From Salinicola rhizosphaerae (GTDB lineage: Bacteria > Pseudomonadota > Gammaproteobacteria > Pseudomonadales > Halomonadaceae), in contig NZ_BMZI01000003.1 in the NCBI RefSeq assembly GCF_014652715.1, forward strand, positions 315,854 to 379,853: a stretch of 64,000 nt of DNA. Direction: 5' to 3'. The number at the start of each line of letters is the position of its first letter. Position 1 is the stretch's first letter. The notes below the pieces were generated by a model. The model ran no database searches. It was given only the letters and a program-made list of their open reading frames with translations, and was not told the origin of the DNA. Below are positions 1 through 9,398 of the stretch, piece by piece. The translations under genes and the position numbers were made by a program.

Positions 1-829
<829 letters not shown>

Positions 830-864
830 TCACTGGCTCCCGGTCCGCTCGCCAGCGCCAGGCG

Positions 865-1629
865 TCAACCGTAAAACGCCTCGCGAGCCAGCACCCAGAG
901 CGACAGTGCGACCAGCAGCGGCGCCACGGTCCACTTCATCGAGCGCGGCGGCGAACGCTCGAACGCCCACTGCCCCAGGGCGTTGCCGATCAATGCCGGT
1001 ACCAGCAGCCAGGCACCGCGTGACAGCGTCTGCGCATGCAGCGCGCCGGCGAACGCGAGACCGATCAACGCTGCGCTGCTGCTGACCGCAAAGAACAGTA
1101 TTGCCGTGGCGCGTAGCGTGTTCGGCGGCAATCGCTGCTGCAGCAGATAGAGCATCAGCGGCGGCCCGCCGGAAGAGGCCAGCGTCTGACAAAGCCCCGA
1201 CGCCGCGCCGGCAAACAGCGTGACCGGCGCCCGCACACCACGCGCCTCGCTCACTGTCGACTCACGACGCAGCAGCAGCGACAGCGCCCCGGCCAGCGCC
1301 AGCAGCGCGATGGCGATACGCATTGGCGCAGGCGGAACGCTGGCGATCAACCAGACCCCGATCAGCGTCGCCCCGACCATACCTGCCAGCAAGAGACGCA
1401 GGCGAGTCCAGTCCGCCAGCCGGCACGCGCGCCGCCACAGGGCAACACTCGCTACCAGATCCAGCAGCAGCGCCAGCGGTACCGCCTCGAGCGGCGGCAA
1501 GAAGAGCATCAACCCCAGCGCCAGCAGCATCGCGAAACCGAAGCCGCAGTAGCCGCGAACCGCCCCGGCGAAACACGCCAGCGCCATGGCCGGGCCCAGC
1601 ACCGGGATCGGTAGCGGCACGGACACCAT
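865..1629 (-). CDS. TauE/SafE family membrane exporter
   Basis: Probable anion (sulfite, sulfoacetate or other organosulfonate) exporter of the inner membrane. The protein is almost entirely hydrophobic, with about seven to eight membrane segments, and has the family's early signature AGAVRGYCGFGFAMLLAL and the second-half repeat GAASGLCQTLASSGGPP. The two half-repeats are the TauE/SafE duplication. I take the ATG at 1629 as the start because the first membrane segment follows directly; an in-frame ATG at 1662 would add eleven charged residues. It is divergent from the aminotransferase gene and shares the intergenic region holding the palindromic operator candidates. Substrate is not deducible from sequence. 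Confidence 0.85.
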   Translation of the reverse strand: MVSVPLPIPVLGPAMALACFAGAVRGYCGFGFAMLLALGLMLFLPPLEAVPLALLLDLVASVALWRRACRLADWTRLRLLLAGMVGATLIGVWLIASVPPAPMRIAIALLALAGALSLLLRRESTVSEARGVRAPVTLFAGAASGLCQTLASSGGPPLMLYLLQQRLPPNTLRATAILFFAVSSSAALIGLAFAGALHAQTLSRGAWLLVPALIGNALGQWAFERSPPRSMKWTVAPLLVALSLWVLAREAFYG

Positions 1630-1696
1630 CACGTCGCGTTCGTCTCGCTCATGAGATGCCATCCGGCAGTCGCGATCTCTTCATGTCATGTTGCCC

Positions 1697-1762
1697 CGGT
1701 AACTGGCTTGTCGAGCCAGCACTTTAACCAGCGTCTCGGCGTGCCTGTAGAGCCAGTTACCG
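1697..1762. promoter_or_regulatory. Operator candidate: 12-bp inverted repeat between tauE-like and aminotransferase genes
   Basis: CGGTAACTGGCT at 1697-1708 is mirrored exactly by AGCCAGTTACCG at 1751-1762. Inside the first arm lies a tighter palindrome CTGGCTTGTCGAGCCAG (1703-1719). The right arm extended, read on the minus strand, is GGTAACTGGCTCTACA. It recurs with one change at 9242-9257 upstream of the ABC importer. CTGG/CCAG half-sites are characteristic of MocR-family (TauR, PdxR) operators, and a MocR gene lies 1.6 kb away, so it is the natural candidate regulator. Apart from this and candidate promoter sequence, 1630-1983 shows no gene. Confidence 0.55.
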
Positions 1763-1983
1763 TCATCGCTCGGGACATCCCCAGCCAGGCAGCGCGCCGG
1801 TCTCGACCGCTCGGCATGGCTGTCACGAGTGTCGAATCATTCTGGCTCTACGCGAAACGGTTGCGGCCCCCTAATCTGGTAGCGTCAAGTCAGAGAACGA
1901 CATCGGCCTCTCTGCCCTCGCTTTCAGCCTCAGCCACAACAATCAGCCACGACAATACGCCCCGGTTCCCCGGGAAACACAGG

Positions 1984-3315
1984 ATGCCAGCCATGAACGA
2001 CAGCATGACCCCGGACGCCGTGTCCAACGAGTATGTCTACCAGCTCGACCGCCAGAACGTGTTTCACTCCTGGTCGTCGCAGGGCAACTTGAGCCCGCTG
2101 GTGATCGCCGGGGGACGCGGCTGCAAGATGTGGGACTACTCGGGCAAGGAGTACCTGGACTTCAGCAGCCAGCTGGTCAACACCAACATCGGCCATCAGC
2201 ATCCGAAAGTGATCGCCGCCATCCAGGCGCAGGCCGGAGAGCTCGCCACCGTGGCACCGGCGCATGCCAATCTCGCTCGCGGTGAAGCCGCCAAGCGTAT
2301 CCTCGCGCATGCACCGCAAGGATTCGAGAAGGTGTTTTTCACCAACGCGGGCGCCGACGCCAACGAAAACGCCATCCGCATGGCGCGCGCCTACACCGGA
2401 CGCGACAAGATCCTCTCCGCCTACCGCTCGTATCACGGCAACACCGGAGCGGCCATCGTGGCCACCGGTGACCCGCGCCGCGTTCCCAACGAGTTCGCAC
2501 GCGGTCACGCCCACTTCTTCAATCCCTATCTCTATCGCAGCGATTTCTGGGCCAGTAACGAAGAGGAGGAGTGCGAGCGTGCGCTCATGCACCTGAAGCG
2601 GGTAATCGAGTGCGAGGGGCCGAAGTCGATCGCCGCCATTCTGCTGGAGTCGATTCCCGGTACCGCCGGCATGCTGATTCCGCCGAAGGGCTACCTCGAG
2701 GGCGTGCGCAGACTGGCCGACCAGCACGGCATCCTGTTGATTCTCGACGAGGTCATGGCGGGCTTCGGTCGCACCGGGCGCTGGTTCGCCTTCGAGCACT
2801 TCAACGTCAAGCCGGACCTGATCGTGTTCGCCAAGGGGGTCAATTCCGGCTACGTGCCGGCCGGTGGCGTCGTCGTCTCCGAGCCGATCTGCCGCCATTT
2901 CGACGATCACATGTTCTTCGGCGGCCTGACCTATTCCGGCCACCCGCTCGCCATGGCGGCCATCGTCGCGACACTCGACACGATGGAAGCCGAAGGCATC
3001 GTGGATAACGCGGATCGCGTCGGCAACGGCGTGCTCGCCGATGGCCTCAAGCAGATTGCCGAAAAGCATGCGATCGTCGGCGAGACCCGCGGCGTCGGCG
3101 TATTCCATGCCCTGGAACTCGTCAGCGATCGTGACAGCCGTGCACCGTTACCCGCCCCGGCGATGGCCAAGATCAAGGGCGCGCTGATCGAGAAAGGCTT
3201 ATTGCCCTTCGTGGTCGAAAACCGCATCCATGTGGTGCCACCCTGCATCGTCAGCGAGGCCGAGGTCGAGCAAGGCCTTTCGATTCTCGACGACGTGCTG
3301 AGCACTGCCGGCTGA
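1984..3315 (+). CDS. Class III PLP-dependent aminotransferase (omega-amino acid type)
   Basis: Fold-type I aminotransferase of the class III group (aspartate aminotransferase family, taurine/beta-alanine/GABA:pyruvate type). Visible landmarks are GADANENAIRMAR for phosphate binding, ILDEVMAGFGRTG with the PLP-ring Asp, and FAKGVNSGYVPAGG with the Schiff-base Lys. The length of 443 aa suits the family. The open frame continues far upstream, but family similarity begins at the ATG at 1984 or 1993; the upstream part is intergenic. It converges with the MocR regulator gene. Substrate is unknown; neighbouring transporters, amidohydrolase and 2-hydroxyacid dehydrogenase suggest an amino-group-bearing organic nutrient. 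Confidence 0.88.
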   Translation: MPAMNDSMTPDAVSNEYVYQLDRQNVFHSWSSQGNLSPLVIAGGRGCKMWDYSGKEYLDFSSQLVNTNIGHQHPKVIAAIQAQAGELATVAPAHANLARGEAAKRILAHAPQGFEKVFFTNAGADANENAIRMARAYTGRDKILSAYRSYHGNTGAAIVATGDPRRVPNEFARGHAHFFNPYLYRSDFWASNEEEECERALMHLKRVIECEGPKSIAAILLESIPGTAGMLIPPKGYLEGVRRLADQHGILLILDEVMAGFGRTGRWFAFEHFNVKPDLIVFAKGVNSGYVPAGGVVVSEPICRHFDDHMFFGGLTYSGHPLAMAAIVATLDTMEAEGIVDNADRVGNGVLADGLKQIAEKHAIVGETRGVGVFHALELVSDRDSRAPLPAPAMAKIKGALIEKGLLPFVVENRIHVVPPCIVSEAEVEQGLSILDDVLSTAG

Positions 3316-3341
3316 CACCCGCCCGAGCTGTGCCCCGTCAT

Positions 3342-3371
3342 GCAACCGCCGGCTTCGAAGCCGGCGATTGC
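3342..3371. terminator. Hairpin between convergent aminotransferase and MocR genes
   Basis: GCAACCGCCGGCTT pairs with AAGCCGGCGATTGC across a CG centre, giving a strong stem with one mismatch. It sits between two convergent genes (stops at 3315 and 3408) and could end transcripts from both sides. It lacks a clear T-run, so this is structural inference only. Confidence 0.45.
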
Positions 3372-3407
3372 GTTGGTAGTGAACGTTCGGCGGGGCGTAC
3401 CAGCCGA

Positions 3408-4868
3408 TTAGCCAAAGGCTCGCGATAGCCGCTCGATACCCGGGTCGATGCGCTCGGCATCAATGGCACCGAAGCCCAGGCGCATGAAATTTCGCGGCGG
3501 CACCTGATCGAAGAAGTGCTGAAAGCCCGGCTCGATCAGCACACCATGCTGCGCTGCCTGCCAAGCCAGGCGCTGAGTATCGGTCGCCTCAGGTGCCTTG
3601 AGCCAGAACACGCTGGCATGATCGTCACCCACTCGACGACACATCGGCAGATGGCGTTGGATGCTTTCGTCCATGGCTTCCCAGCGTCGGTGCATTTCAT
3701 CGGCGAACAGACGCAGGTAGCGATCGTAGTGCCCCTGCGACAGGAACTGCGCCAGCTGCTGCTGGAGGCTGGACGGCGGATGCCGATACATCAGGCGGCG
3801 CAGCGCGCGAAGCTCGTCGATCAGCTCGGCGTCCGCTACCAGATATCCCAGTCGCAGCCCCGGCGATAAAGGCTTGGAGAGACTGCTCATGTAGATCACC
3901 CGTGAGCCCGCGCGACTCGCCTTCAGCGCCGGCAGCGCGTGGCGGTCGAAATTGACCTCCGCATCGTAGTCGTCCTCCAGCACGACCTGATCGCGACGCA
4001 GAATCTGCTCGATCAGTGCCTCACGCCGCGCCCGGCTCATGGTCACACCGGTCGGGCCCTGATGACTGGGCGTCACGTAGAGGTAATCGCAGCTCGCCGC
4101 CGCCGCGTCTAAACGCATGCCCTCACTGTCGATCGGCTGGTAGCTGAGATGCGCTCCCTGCCGCAGAAAGACGTTGGCCGCCTCGCGATAGCCAGGATTC
4201 TCCACTGCAACACGGGTACGGTTGTCGAACAGGAGCTGCGCGATCAGAAACAGCGCGTTCTGCGATCCCAGCGTAATGAGGATCTCGTCGCTGCGGGCAT
4301 GGATACCGCGCTTGGGCAACACCCGAGTGCGAAGCTGCTCAATCAGCATCGGGTCGTCCTGATCGTAGCGATCACTCAGCCAGTGGCGCTCGCGCTGCCC
4401 ACCCAGCAACCGCCGCGAGGCCTCGCGCCACTGTTCCAGCGGAAACAGTCGAGTATCGAGTTGGCCGTAAACGAAAGGAAATTCGTAGTGCATCCAGTTG
4501 CTCGGCCGCAGGACGCCCTGCAGATGGCTCGGACGATGGGTGAAACGACTGCTCCATGATGGTGCATTCAACGTTTCTCCGACCGACTCGACGGGCGATT
4601 GAAGTGCATCGGTGTCACGATAGGTGTCATGCAGGTAGTAACCGCTACGCGGCCGGCAGACCAGATAGCCGTCCTCGACCAGCCCCTCGTAGACGAGTGC
4701 CACGGTATTGCGCGAGATGCCCAGTTGTATCGAAAGCTTGCGACAGGAAGGCAGCGCCTCTTCGGCTGGAATGGTGCCGGTATGGATGGCATCCAGCAAC
4801 GCCTCCCGCAGCTGCTCCTGCAGACCGCGCTGAGCATCGAAGTCGAGATGGAAGTAGTGGTCAAGCAT
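3408..4868 (-). CDS. MocR/PdxR-family transcriptional regulator
   Basis: Chimeric regulator: an N-terminal GntR winged helix (about residues 10-75, with RKLSIQLGISRNTVALVYEGLVEDGYL) fused to a class I aminotransferase-like domain (residues 110-486). The PLP lysine is in MSSLSKPLSPGLRLGYL and the ring-binding Asp in LEDDYDAEV. 486 aa is typical for MocR proteins. PLP-bound effectors such as amino acids or their aldimines normally control DNA binding. GAGGTGAT precedes the ATG at 4868. Divergent from the GltS-type symporter gene and convergent with the aminotransferase, so it probably controls one or both; CTGG/CCAG palindromes at 1697-1762 and 9242-9257 are candidate sites. Confidence 0.92.
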   Translation of the reverse strand: MLDHYFHLDFDAQRGLQEQLREALLDAIHTGTIPAEEALPSCRKLSIQLGISRNTVALVYEGLVEDGYLVCRPRSGYYLHDTYRDTDALQSPVESVGETLNAPSWSSRFTHRPSHLQGVLRPSNWMHYEFPFVYGQLDTRLFPLEQWREASRRLLGGQRERHWLSDRYDQDDPMLIEQLRTRVLPKRGIHARSDEILITLGSQNALFLIAQLLFDNRTRVAVENPGYREAANVFLRQGAHLSYQPIDSEGMRLDAAAASCDYLYVTPSHQGPTGVTMSRARREALIEQILRRDQVVLEDDYDAEVNFDRHALPALKASRAGSRVIYMSSLSKPLSPGLRLGYLVADAELIDELRALRRLMYRHPPSSLQQQLAQFLSQGHYDRYLRLFADEMHRRWEAMDESIQRHLPMCRRVGDDHASVFWLKAPEATDTQRLAWQAAQHGVLIEPGFQHFFDQVPPRNFMRLGFGAIDAERIDPGIERLSRAFG

Positions 4869-5140
4869 GTATCACCTCACTGACGAGCTGAAACCTGAGC
4901 TGCCGAGTCGGCCGCAGAACTGACTCGCTGCAAGAATCACGCCACGAGCGCTGGAATCTTGCCCGTCTCATGCCGTCAGCTCGCAGAGCGCTCGGACTGT
5001 CTCGACCGCTGCTGTCTCGACCACCGGGTGCAACTGTCCTGTGGCACGATCGGCGCCGACTTTAGTATGAATCGACCTGCCGTCTCGCCAGGCGGCTGAA
5101 CGCCAACCTCACCGGCAACGATAATCAAGAGGATCGCAAC

Positions 5141-6544
5141 ATGGGCAGCACCTTTCATGGCGTCATCGCGTTTGCGCTGATGGCGGGCCTGCTGGCAGTC
5201 GGCAGTCTGCTTCGCAGCCGTCTCGGCTTCCTGCGAGCCAGTCTGGTTCCCGGCAGCATCGTCGCTGGCGTCATCGGCTTCATCCTGCTCTCGTCGGACC
5301 TGATTCCCGGCTACGGACCGTCGGACTTCACCGCGCTCGCCTTCCACTTCTTCACGCTCAGTTTCATGTCACTGTGTCTCACGGGAGGCGCCAAGCCCGC
5401 CAATGGTGAAGCGAAGCAGGGCATCGTCGGCGGTGGCCTGTGGCTGACACTGATATGGACCGCCAGCCTCGGCGCCCAGGCAGTCATCGGGTTCGCCTTG
5501 ATGGCGGGCTACGATCTGCTCAGCGGCAGCGATTTGAGCCCGCTGCTCGGCGCCATCGTTACCCATGGTTTCACCCAGGGCCCGGGGCAGGCGCTCACCT
5601 ACGGCACCATCTGGGAGAACGATTACGGCATCGCCAATGCCGCGCAGGTCGGAGTCATCTTCGCGTCATTGGGCTTTGTTGCGGCGTTTGTCGTCGGCGT
5701 ACCGGCAGCGCGCTACTTCCTGAAGCGCGGCCTGAACAGCAACCGGGAATCGACGCTAGATGCCGACTTCATCAGCGGCTTTCATGCACCGACGCAGCAG
5801 CCCATCGCCGGCAAGCAGGTCTCGCACTCCGGCACCGTTGACTCGCTGGCCTGGCATATTGGACTGCTCGGTATCGCCTACGTCATCACCTACGTCTGGC
5901 TGACGGCGATGCAGCCGCTCGTCGCCGGCAGTCAGGTGCTGTCGGTCTTCTTCAGCTACAACCTGTTCTTCATCCATGGGCTGACCGTCTGCGTACTGAT
6001 GCGCCTGGCGATCGACCGCTTCGGCTGGTCGAGCAAGGTCGACGATGACACGCTCAAACGGATCACCAGCGGTTCGGTCGATTTCATGGTCGTCGCGACG
6101 ATCATGAGCATCCAGATCGCCGTACTGTCCGCCCTGCTGGTTCCCATCATCCTGGTGGCGGTGGTCGTCACGCTGGTCACCTTTCTCGGTGCCATGGCGA
6201 TCGGCAAGCTCAGTGGCCGGCTCGGCCCTGAACGCGCGGTCACTGCATTCGGCTGCTGCTGCGGCTCTACGGGTACCGGCCTCTTACTGCTGCGCATGCT
6301 GGATGCCGACTTCAGCACGGCGGTCCCCAAGGAGCTCGCGTTCTTCAACATCGCGATCATCGTCGCTAACATCCCGACGCTTTTCTTCTTCTCCCCCATT
6401 GCACCGATGCTCGGCACCTGGAAATACCTGGCGATCTTCGGCGGTTACGCTGTTGTAGCGCTGGCCTGCATTCCGCTGCTGCTCAAGTGGCAGCGTCGCC
6501 GCGCGAACCACCCGCCATCGACCGAGGAGCCGAATCCGACATGA
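5141..6544 (+). CDS. Sodium/glutamate symporter (GltS) family transporter
   Basis: Inner-membrane sodium-coupled carboxylate transporter of the GltS group. It is 467 aa with about ten to twelve hydrophobic segments, the GltS-like pore loop THGFTQGPGQALTYG in the first half and CCCGSTGTGLLLLRM in the second half. Sequence differs enough from E. coli GltS that glutamate should not be assumed as substrate. The ATG of the downstream amidohydrolase overlaps its stop (ATGA at 6541-6544), so the two are translationally coupled and the symporter likely imports the amidohydrolase substrate or a product. Confidence 0.85.
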   Translation: MGSTFHGVIAFALMAGLLAVGSLLRSRLGFLRASLVPGSIVAGVIGFILLSSDLIPGYGPSDFTALAFHFFTLSFMSLCLTGGAKPANGEAKQGIVGGGLWLTLIWTASLGAQAVIGFALMAGYDLLSGSDLSPLLGAIVTHGFTQGPGQALTYGTIWENDYGIANAAQVGVIFASLGFVAAFVVGVPAARYFLKRGLNSNRESTLDADFISGFHAPTQQPIAGKQVSHSGTVDSLAWHIGLLGIAYVITYVWLTAMQPLVAGSQVLSVFFSYNLFFIHGLTVCVLMRLAIDRFGWSSKVDDDTLKRITSGSVDFMVVATIMSIQIAVLSALLVPIILVAVVVTLVTFLGAMAIGKLSGRLGPERAVTAFGCCCGSTGTGLLLLRMLDADFSTAVPKELAFFNIAIIVANIPTLFFFSPIAPMLGTWKYLAIFGGYAVVALACIPLLLKWQRRRANHPPSTEEPNPT

Positions 6545-8169
6545 GCCTGCGGATCTACAGCGCCCAACGCATTCTGACCATGAATCCGACGTTACCGGAA
6601 GCGACACATATCGCCGTTCGCGATGGCCGCGTGCTCGGCGTGGGCCCCCTGGACGAACTCCAGGACCTGGGCGAATACACGCTCGACGAACGCTTCGCCG
6701 GCAAGGTGATCCTTCCCGGCTTCGTCGAGGGTCACAGCCATGCACTCGAGGGCGTGCTGTGGGAGTACGCTTACGCCGGTTACTTTCCGCGTCAGGACCC
6801 GGCCGGACACACCTGGCCTGGGTTGACCGATATCGCCTCGCTCCAGAACCATCTACGTCGGCAGATCGCCGAGCTTCCGGCAGCAGCCCCGCTGATCGCC
6901 TGGGGCTTCGATCCGATCTACTTCCCGGACCGTCGCCTGGACCGCAACGACCTCGACGCGATCGATGCCGAGCGGCCGATCGTGGTAATCCACGCCAACC
7001 TGCACATGATGACGGTCAACGGTGCCATGCTGCGGCAGTCGGGGCTCGAGGCGCGGGCCGAAATCGAGGGCGTGATGACGTTCGGAGATGGAGAGCCCAA
7101 CGGTGAGTTGCGCGAGATGGCGGCCATGTTCGCCATCTTCGACACGCTGGGAATCGACCTCTTCGATCGCGGCAGCGAGCCGGAAACTCTGGTTCGCTAC
7201 GCGAAAATCGCGCAGCGCCACGGCGTCACCACGCTGACCGACCTCTACAATCCGCTCAGCGAAACCGGGGTGGAGAGCATGCTAGCCACCTGCGCGCGCG
7301 CCGACGTGCCCATGCGCCTGGCGCCCGCGATGAGCGCGCTGACCTACACCGCGGAGGTCGGTATCGAGCGAGTGGTCGACTGCCGCGAGTCGAGCACGGA
7401 CAAGCTTCATTTCGGCCTGGTCAAGCTGATGACCGACGGTTCCATCCAAGGCTATACGGCGCGACTCAACTGGCCGGGCTATCACGACGGTAAGCCCAAC
7501 GGCATGTGGAACGCAGAGCCGGAGCGTCTCACCGACATCGTCCAGCGCTATCACCAGGCCGGGCTGCAGCTACACATCCATACCAACGGTGACGAGGCCG
7601 TCGATCTGATGCTGGACGCGATCGAGTCCGCTCAGGAGCTATGGCCGCGCCCCGACCATCGCCACACGCTGCAGCACTGCCAGATCATCAATCAGGCGCA
7701 GATGAAGCGCGCCGCGCGCCTCGGCGTGTGCCTCAACATGTTCGCCAATCACCTCTACTACTGGGGCGACATCCATCGCGAACGCACGCTCGGCTTCGAA
7801 CGCAGTCAACGTCTGGAACCGCTGGCTTCGGCAGACCGTCTCGGTATTCCCATCGCAGCGCACTGCGACGCCCCGGTCACCCCGCTGTCGCCGCTTTTCA
7901 CCGCCTGGTGCACCGTGGCGCGGCAGACCGCCAGCGGCAAGACACTCGGCGCCCATGAAGCGCTGGATGTAGCGCGCGCGCTCAAGTTGATCACGTTGGA
8001 TGCCGCCTACACGCTGAAACTCGATGATCGTATCGGCAGTCTCGAGGTGGGCAAATTCGCCGATATGGCCATCCTCGACGAGGACCCGCGCGATGTGCCG
8101 CTCGAACAACTCCCGCATCTGCACGTGGCCGCCACGATGGTCGGCGGCATCGTGTTCGACAACGACTGA
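6541..8169 (+). CDS. YtcJ-type metal-dependent amidohydrolase
   Basis: Amidohydrolase superfamily (amidohydrolase 3, YtcJ-like) enzyme of 542 aa that probably hydrolyses a C-N bond in an N-substituted or cyclic organic compound in the cytoplasm. Metal-site landmarks are GFVEGHSHALEG on strand 1, the later HIHTNGDEAV and HTLQHCQI histidines, and AAHCDAPVTP near the end. The beta-sandwich strands are completed by GKFADMAILDEDP. The reading frame is open further upstream inside the symporter gene, but ATGA overlap and family alignment fix the start at 6541. The next gene encodes a CobW GTPase, a family that inserts metals into enzymes of this kind. Confidence 0.87.
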   Translation: MSLRIYSAQRILTMNPTLPEATHIAVRDGRVLGVGPLDELQDLGEYTLDERFAGKVILPGFVEGHSHALEGVLWEYAYAGYFPRQDPAGHTWPGLTDIASLQNHLRRQIAELPAAAPLIAWGFDPIYFPDRRLDRNDLDAIDAERPIVVIHANLHMMTVNGAMLRQSGLEARAEIEGVMTFGDGEPNGELREMAAMFAIFDTLGIDLFDRGSEPETLVRYAKIAQRHGVTTLTDLYNPLSETGVESMLATCARADVPMRLAPAMSALTYTAEVGIERVVDCRESSTDKLHFGLVKLMTDGSIQGYTARLNWPGYHDGKPNGMWNAEPERLTDIVQRYHQAGLQLHIHTNGDEAVDLMLDAIESAQELWPRPDHRHTLQHCQIINQAQMKRAARLGVCLNMFANHLYYWGDIHRERTLGFERSQRLEPLASADRLGIPIAAHCDAPVTPLSPLFTAWCTVARQTASGKTLGAHEALDVARALKLITLDAAYTLKLDDRIGSLEVGKFADMAILDEDPRDVPLEQLPHLHVAATMVGGIVFDND

Positions 8170-8177
8170 GCGCCACC

Positions 8178-9119
8178 ATGAGCGGCGTCAGACGCGATAC
8201 CCGCAGCACCGAGGAGCCGACGACCATCGCGGTGACGCTGGTCGCCGGCTATCTTGGTGCTGGCAAGACCACCTGGCTGAATGACCGACTGCGCGAGGGC
8301 GTCGCCGAGGATACGCTGGTACTGGTCAACGATTTCGGCACCATCAACGTCGATGCCGAGCTGATCGAATACCAGGGCGAGCGACTGCTGCAGCTCTCCA
8401 GCGGCTGCCTGTGCTGCTCGCTTAGCGACGAGCTAGGCACTCAGCTCTCGCGGATCTCGCGCTGGCCGCACCCGCCTACGGCGCTGATCATCGAGACCAG
8501 CGGCGTCGCCCGCCCCGAGCGCATCGCCGACATGATCCGCGTCGCACGACGCTATCGTCTCGAGCGCATCGTCACACTGGTCGATCTCTCCACGCTGACG
8601 CGGCGCCTTGACGATCAGCGTGTCGGCGACCTCGTGGCCAGCCAGATCGTCCACGCCAACGAGCTGTCGATCAATCGGGAAGCACTGCTGACATCGGACG
8701 CGCAGGCCTGCGCCTTTCGACGTCTTGCCGAGCTGGCGCCCACTCAGGCCACCGTAATCTCGTTATCGACCTCGACCCTCCCCGCGAAACGCGCTAGATC
8801 GCGCCCGCAGGCCCAGGCAACGTTCATCCCCGCGGCCCCGACGCCGGAACCCGACTGGCAGCGTTTCAGCGTTCGGTTATCGGCTTCGATATCGCGCAAG
8901 GCGCTCGAGTCTCTGCTCGCAGCGCATCAAGACGCCATTGCCCGTGCCAAGGGCTTCATCGACTGCGACGGCCGCCGCTATGTCTTTCAATGGAGCGGCG
9001 GGCGCCCCTCGTGGACACCCACCACACCGGGCCGCGGCGGACCGAGCCAACTGACCGGCATTGGCTTTCGCAGCGAGAGGCTGACGCGACTGATCTGCGC
9101 GCTTGAGAAGCTGGCTTGA
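8178..9119 (+). CDS. CobW/COG0523 family GTPase, putative metallochaperone
   Basis: G3E-family P-loop GTPase, 313 aa. Walker A is GYLGAGKTTW, the metal-binding CxCC motif is GCLCCSL near residue 75, and the Walker B/ETSG region reads LIIETSGVARPERI. The short C-terminal CobW domain (from about residue 220) is present but small. Family members handle Zn, Co or Fe and deliver metal to client proteins. Only 8 bp separate it from the amidohydrolase stop, so the client is plausibly that enzyme. No Zur-type box was recognised upstream of the operon, so regulation by zinc starvation is not supported here. Confidence 0.88.
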   Translation: MSGVRRDTRSTEEPTTIAVTLVAGYLGAGKTTWLNDRLREGVAEDTLVLVNDFGTINVDAELIEYQGERLLQLSSGCLCCSLSDELGTQLSRISRWPHPPTALIIETSGVARPERIADMIRVARRYRLERIVTLVDLSTLTRRLDDQRVGDLVASQIVHANELSINREALLTSDAQACAFRRLAELAPTQATVISLSTSTLPAKRARSRPQAQATFIPAAPTPEPDWQRFSVRLSASISRKALESLLAAHQDAIARAKGFIDCDGRRYVFQWSGGRPSWTPTTPGRGGPSQLTGIGFRSERLTRLICALEKLA

Positions 9120-9241
9120 AACTGTTTCTGGCATGAAAATTGCTCATGTATTTTGCACCCTTGATGCCTGCCGGCGAAACCACTGTACCCGGCGCACAAG
9201 CGAGCTCATCGCGGACCGCGTTATCTGGCCAGCCGAACTCG

Positions 9242-9257
9242 GGTAACTGGCTCTATA
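9242..9257 (+). promoter_or_regulatory. GGTAACTGGCTCTATA motif upstream of ABC importer
   Basis: This 16-mer matches, with one difference, the reverse complement of 1746-1761 upstream of the aminotransferase. It lies about 140 bp before the binding-protein start. The rest of the gap between 9120 and 9398 shows no gene. Shared operator for the MocR regulator is inferred, not shown. Confidence 0.5.
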
Positions 9258-9398
9258 ACGAGACGCGAAGAATTCTTTAGGGTGGATCTACCGGAACGCA
9301 GGGCGGGCCAATCGACAAGGCGAACCCATCCGGCCACCAACAAAACCAACAAAGACGACGTCGATCGACAACAACAGTCAACAACCAGAGGGTTCTTC

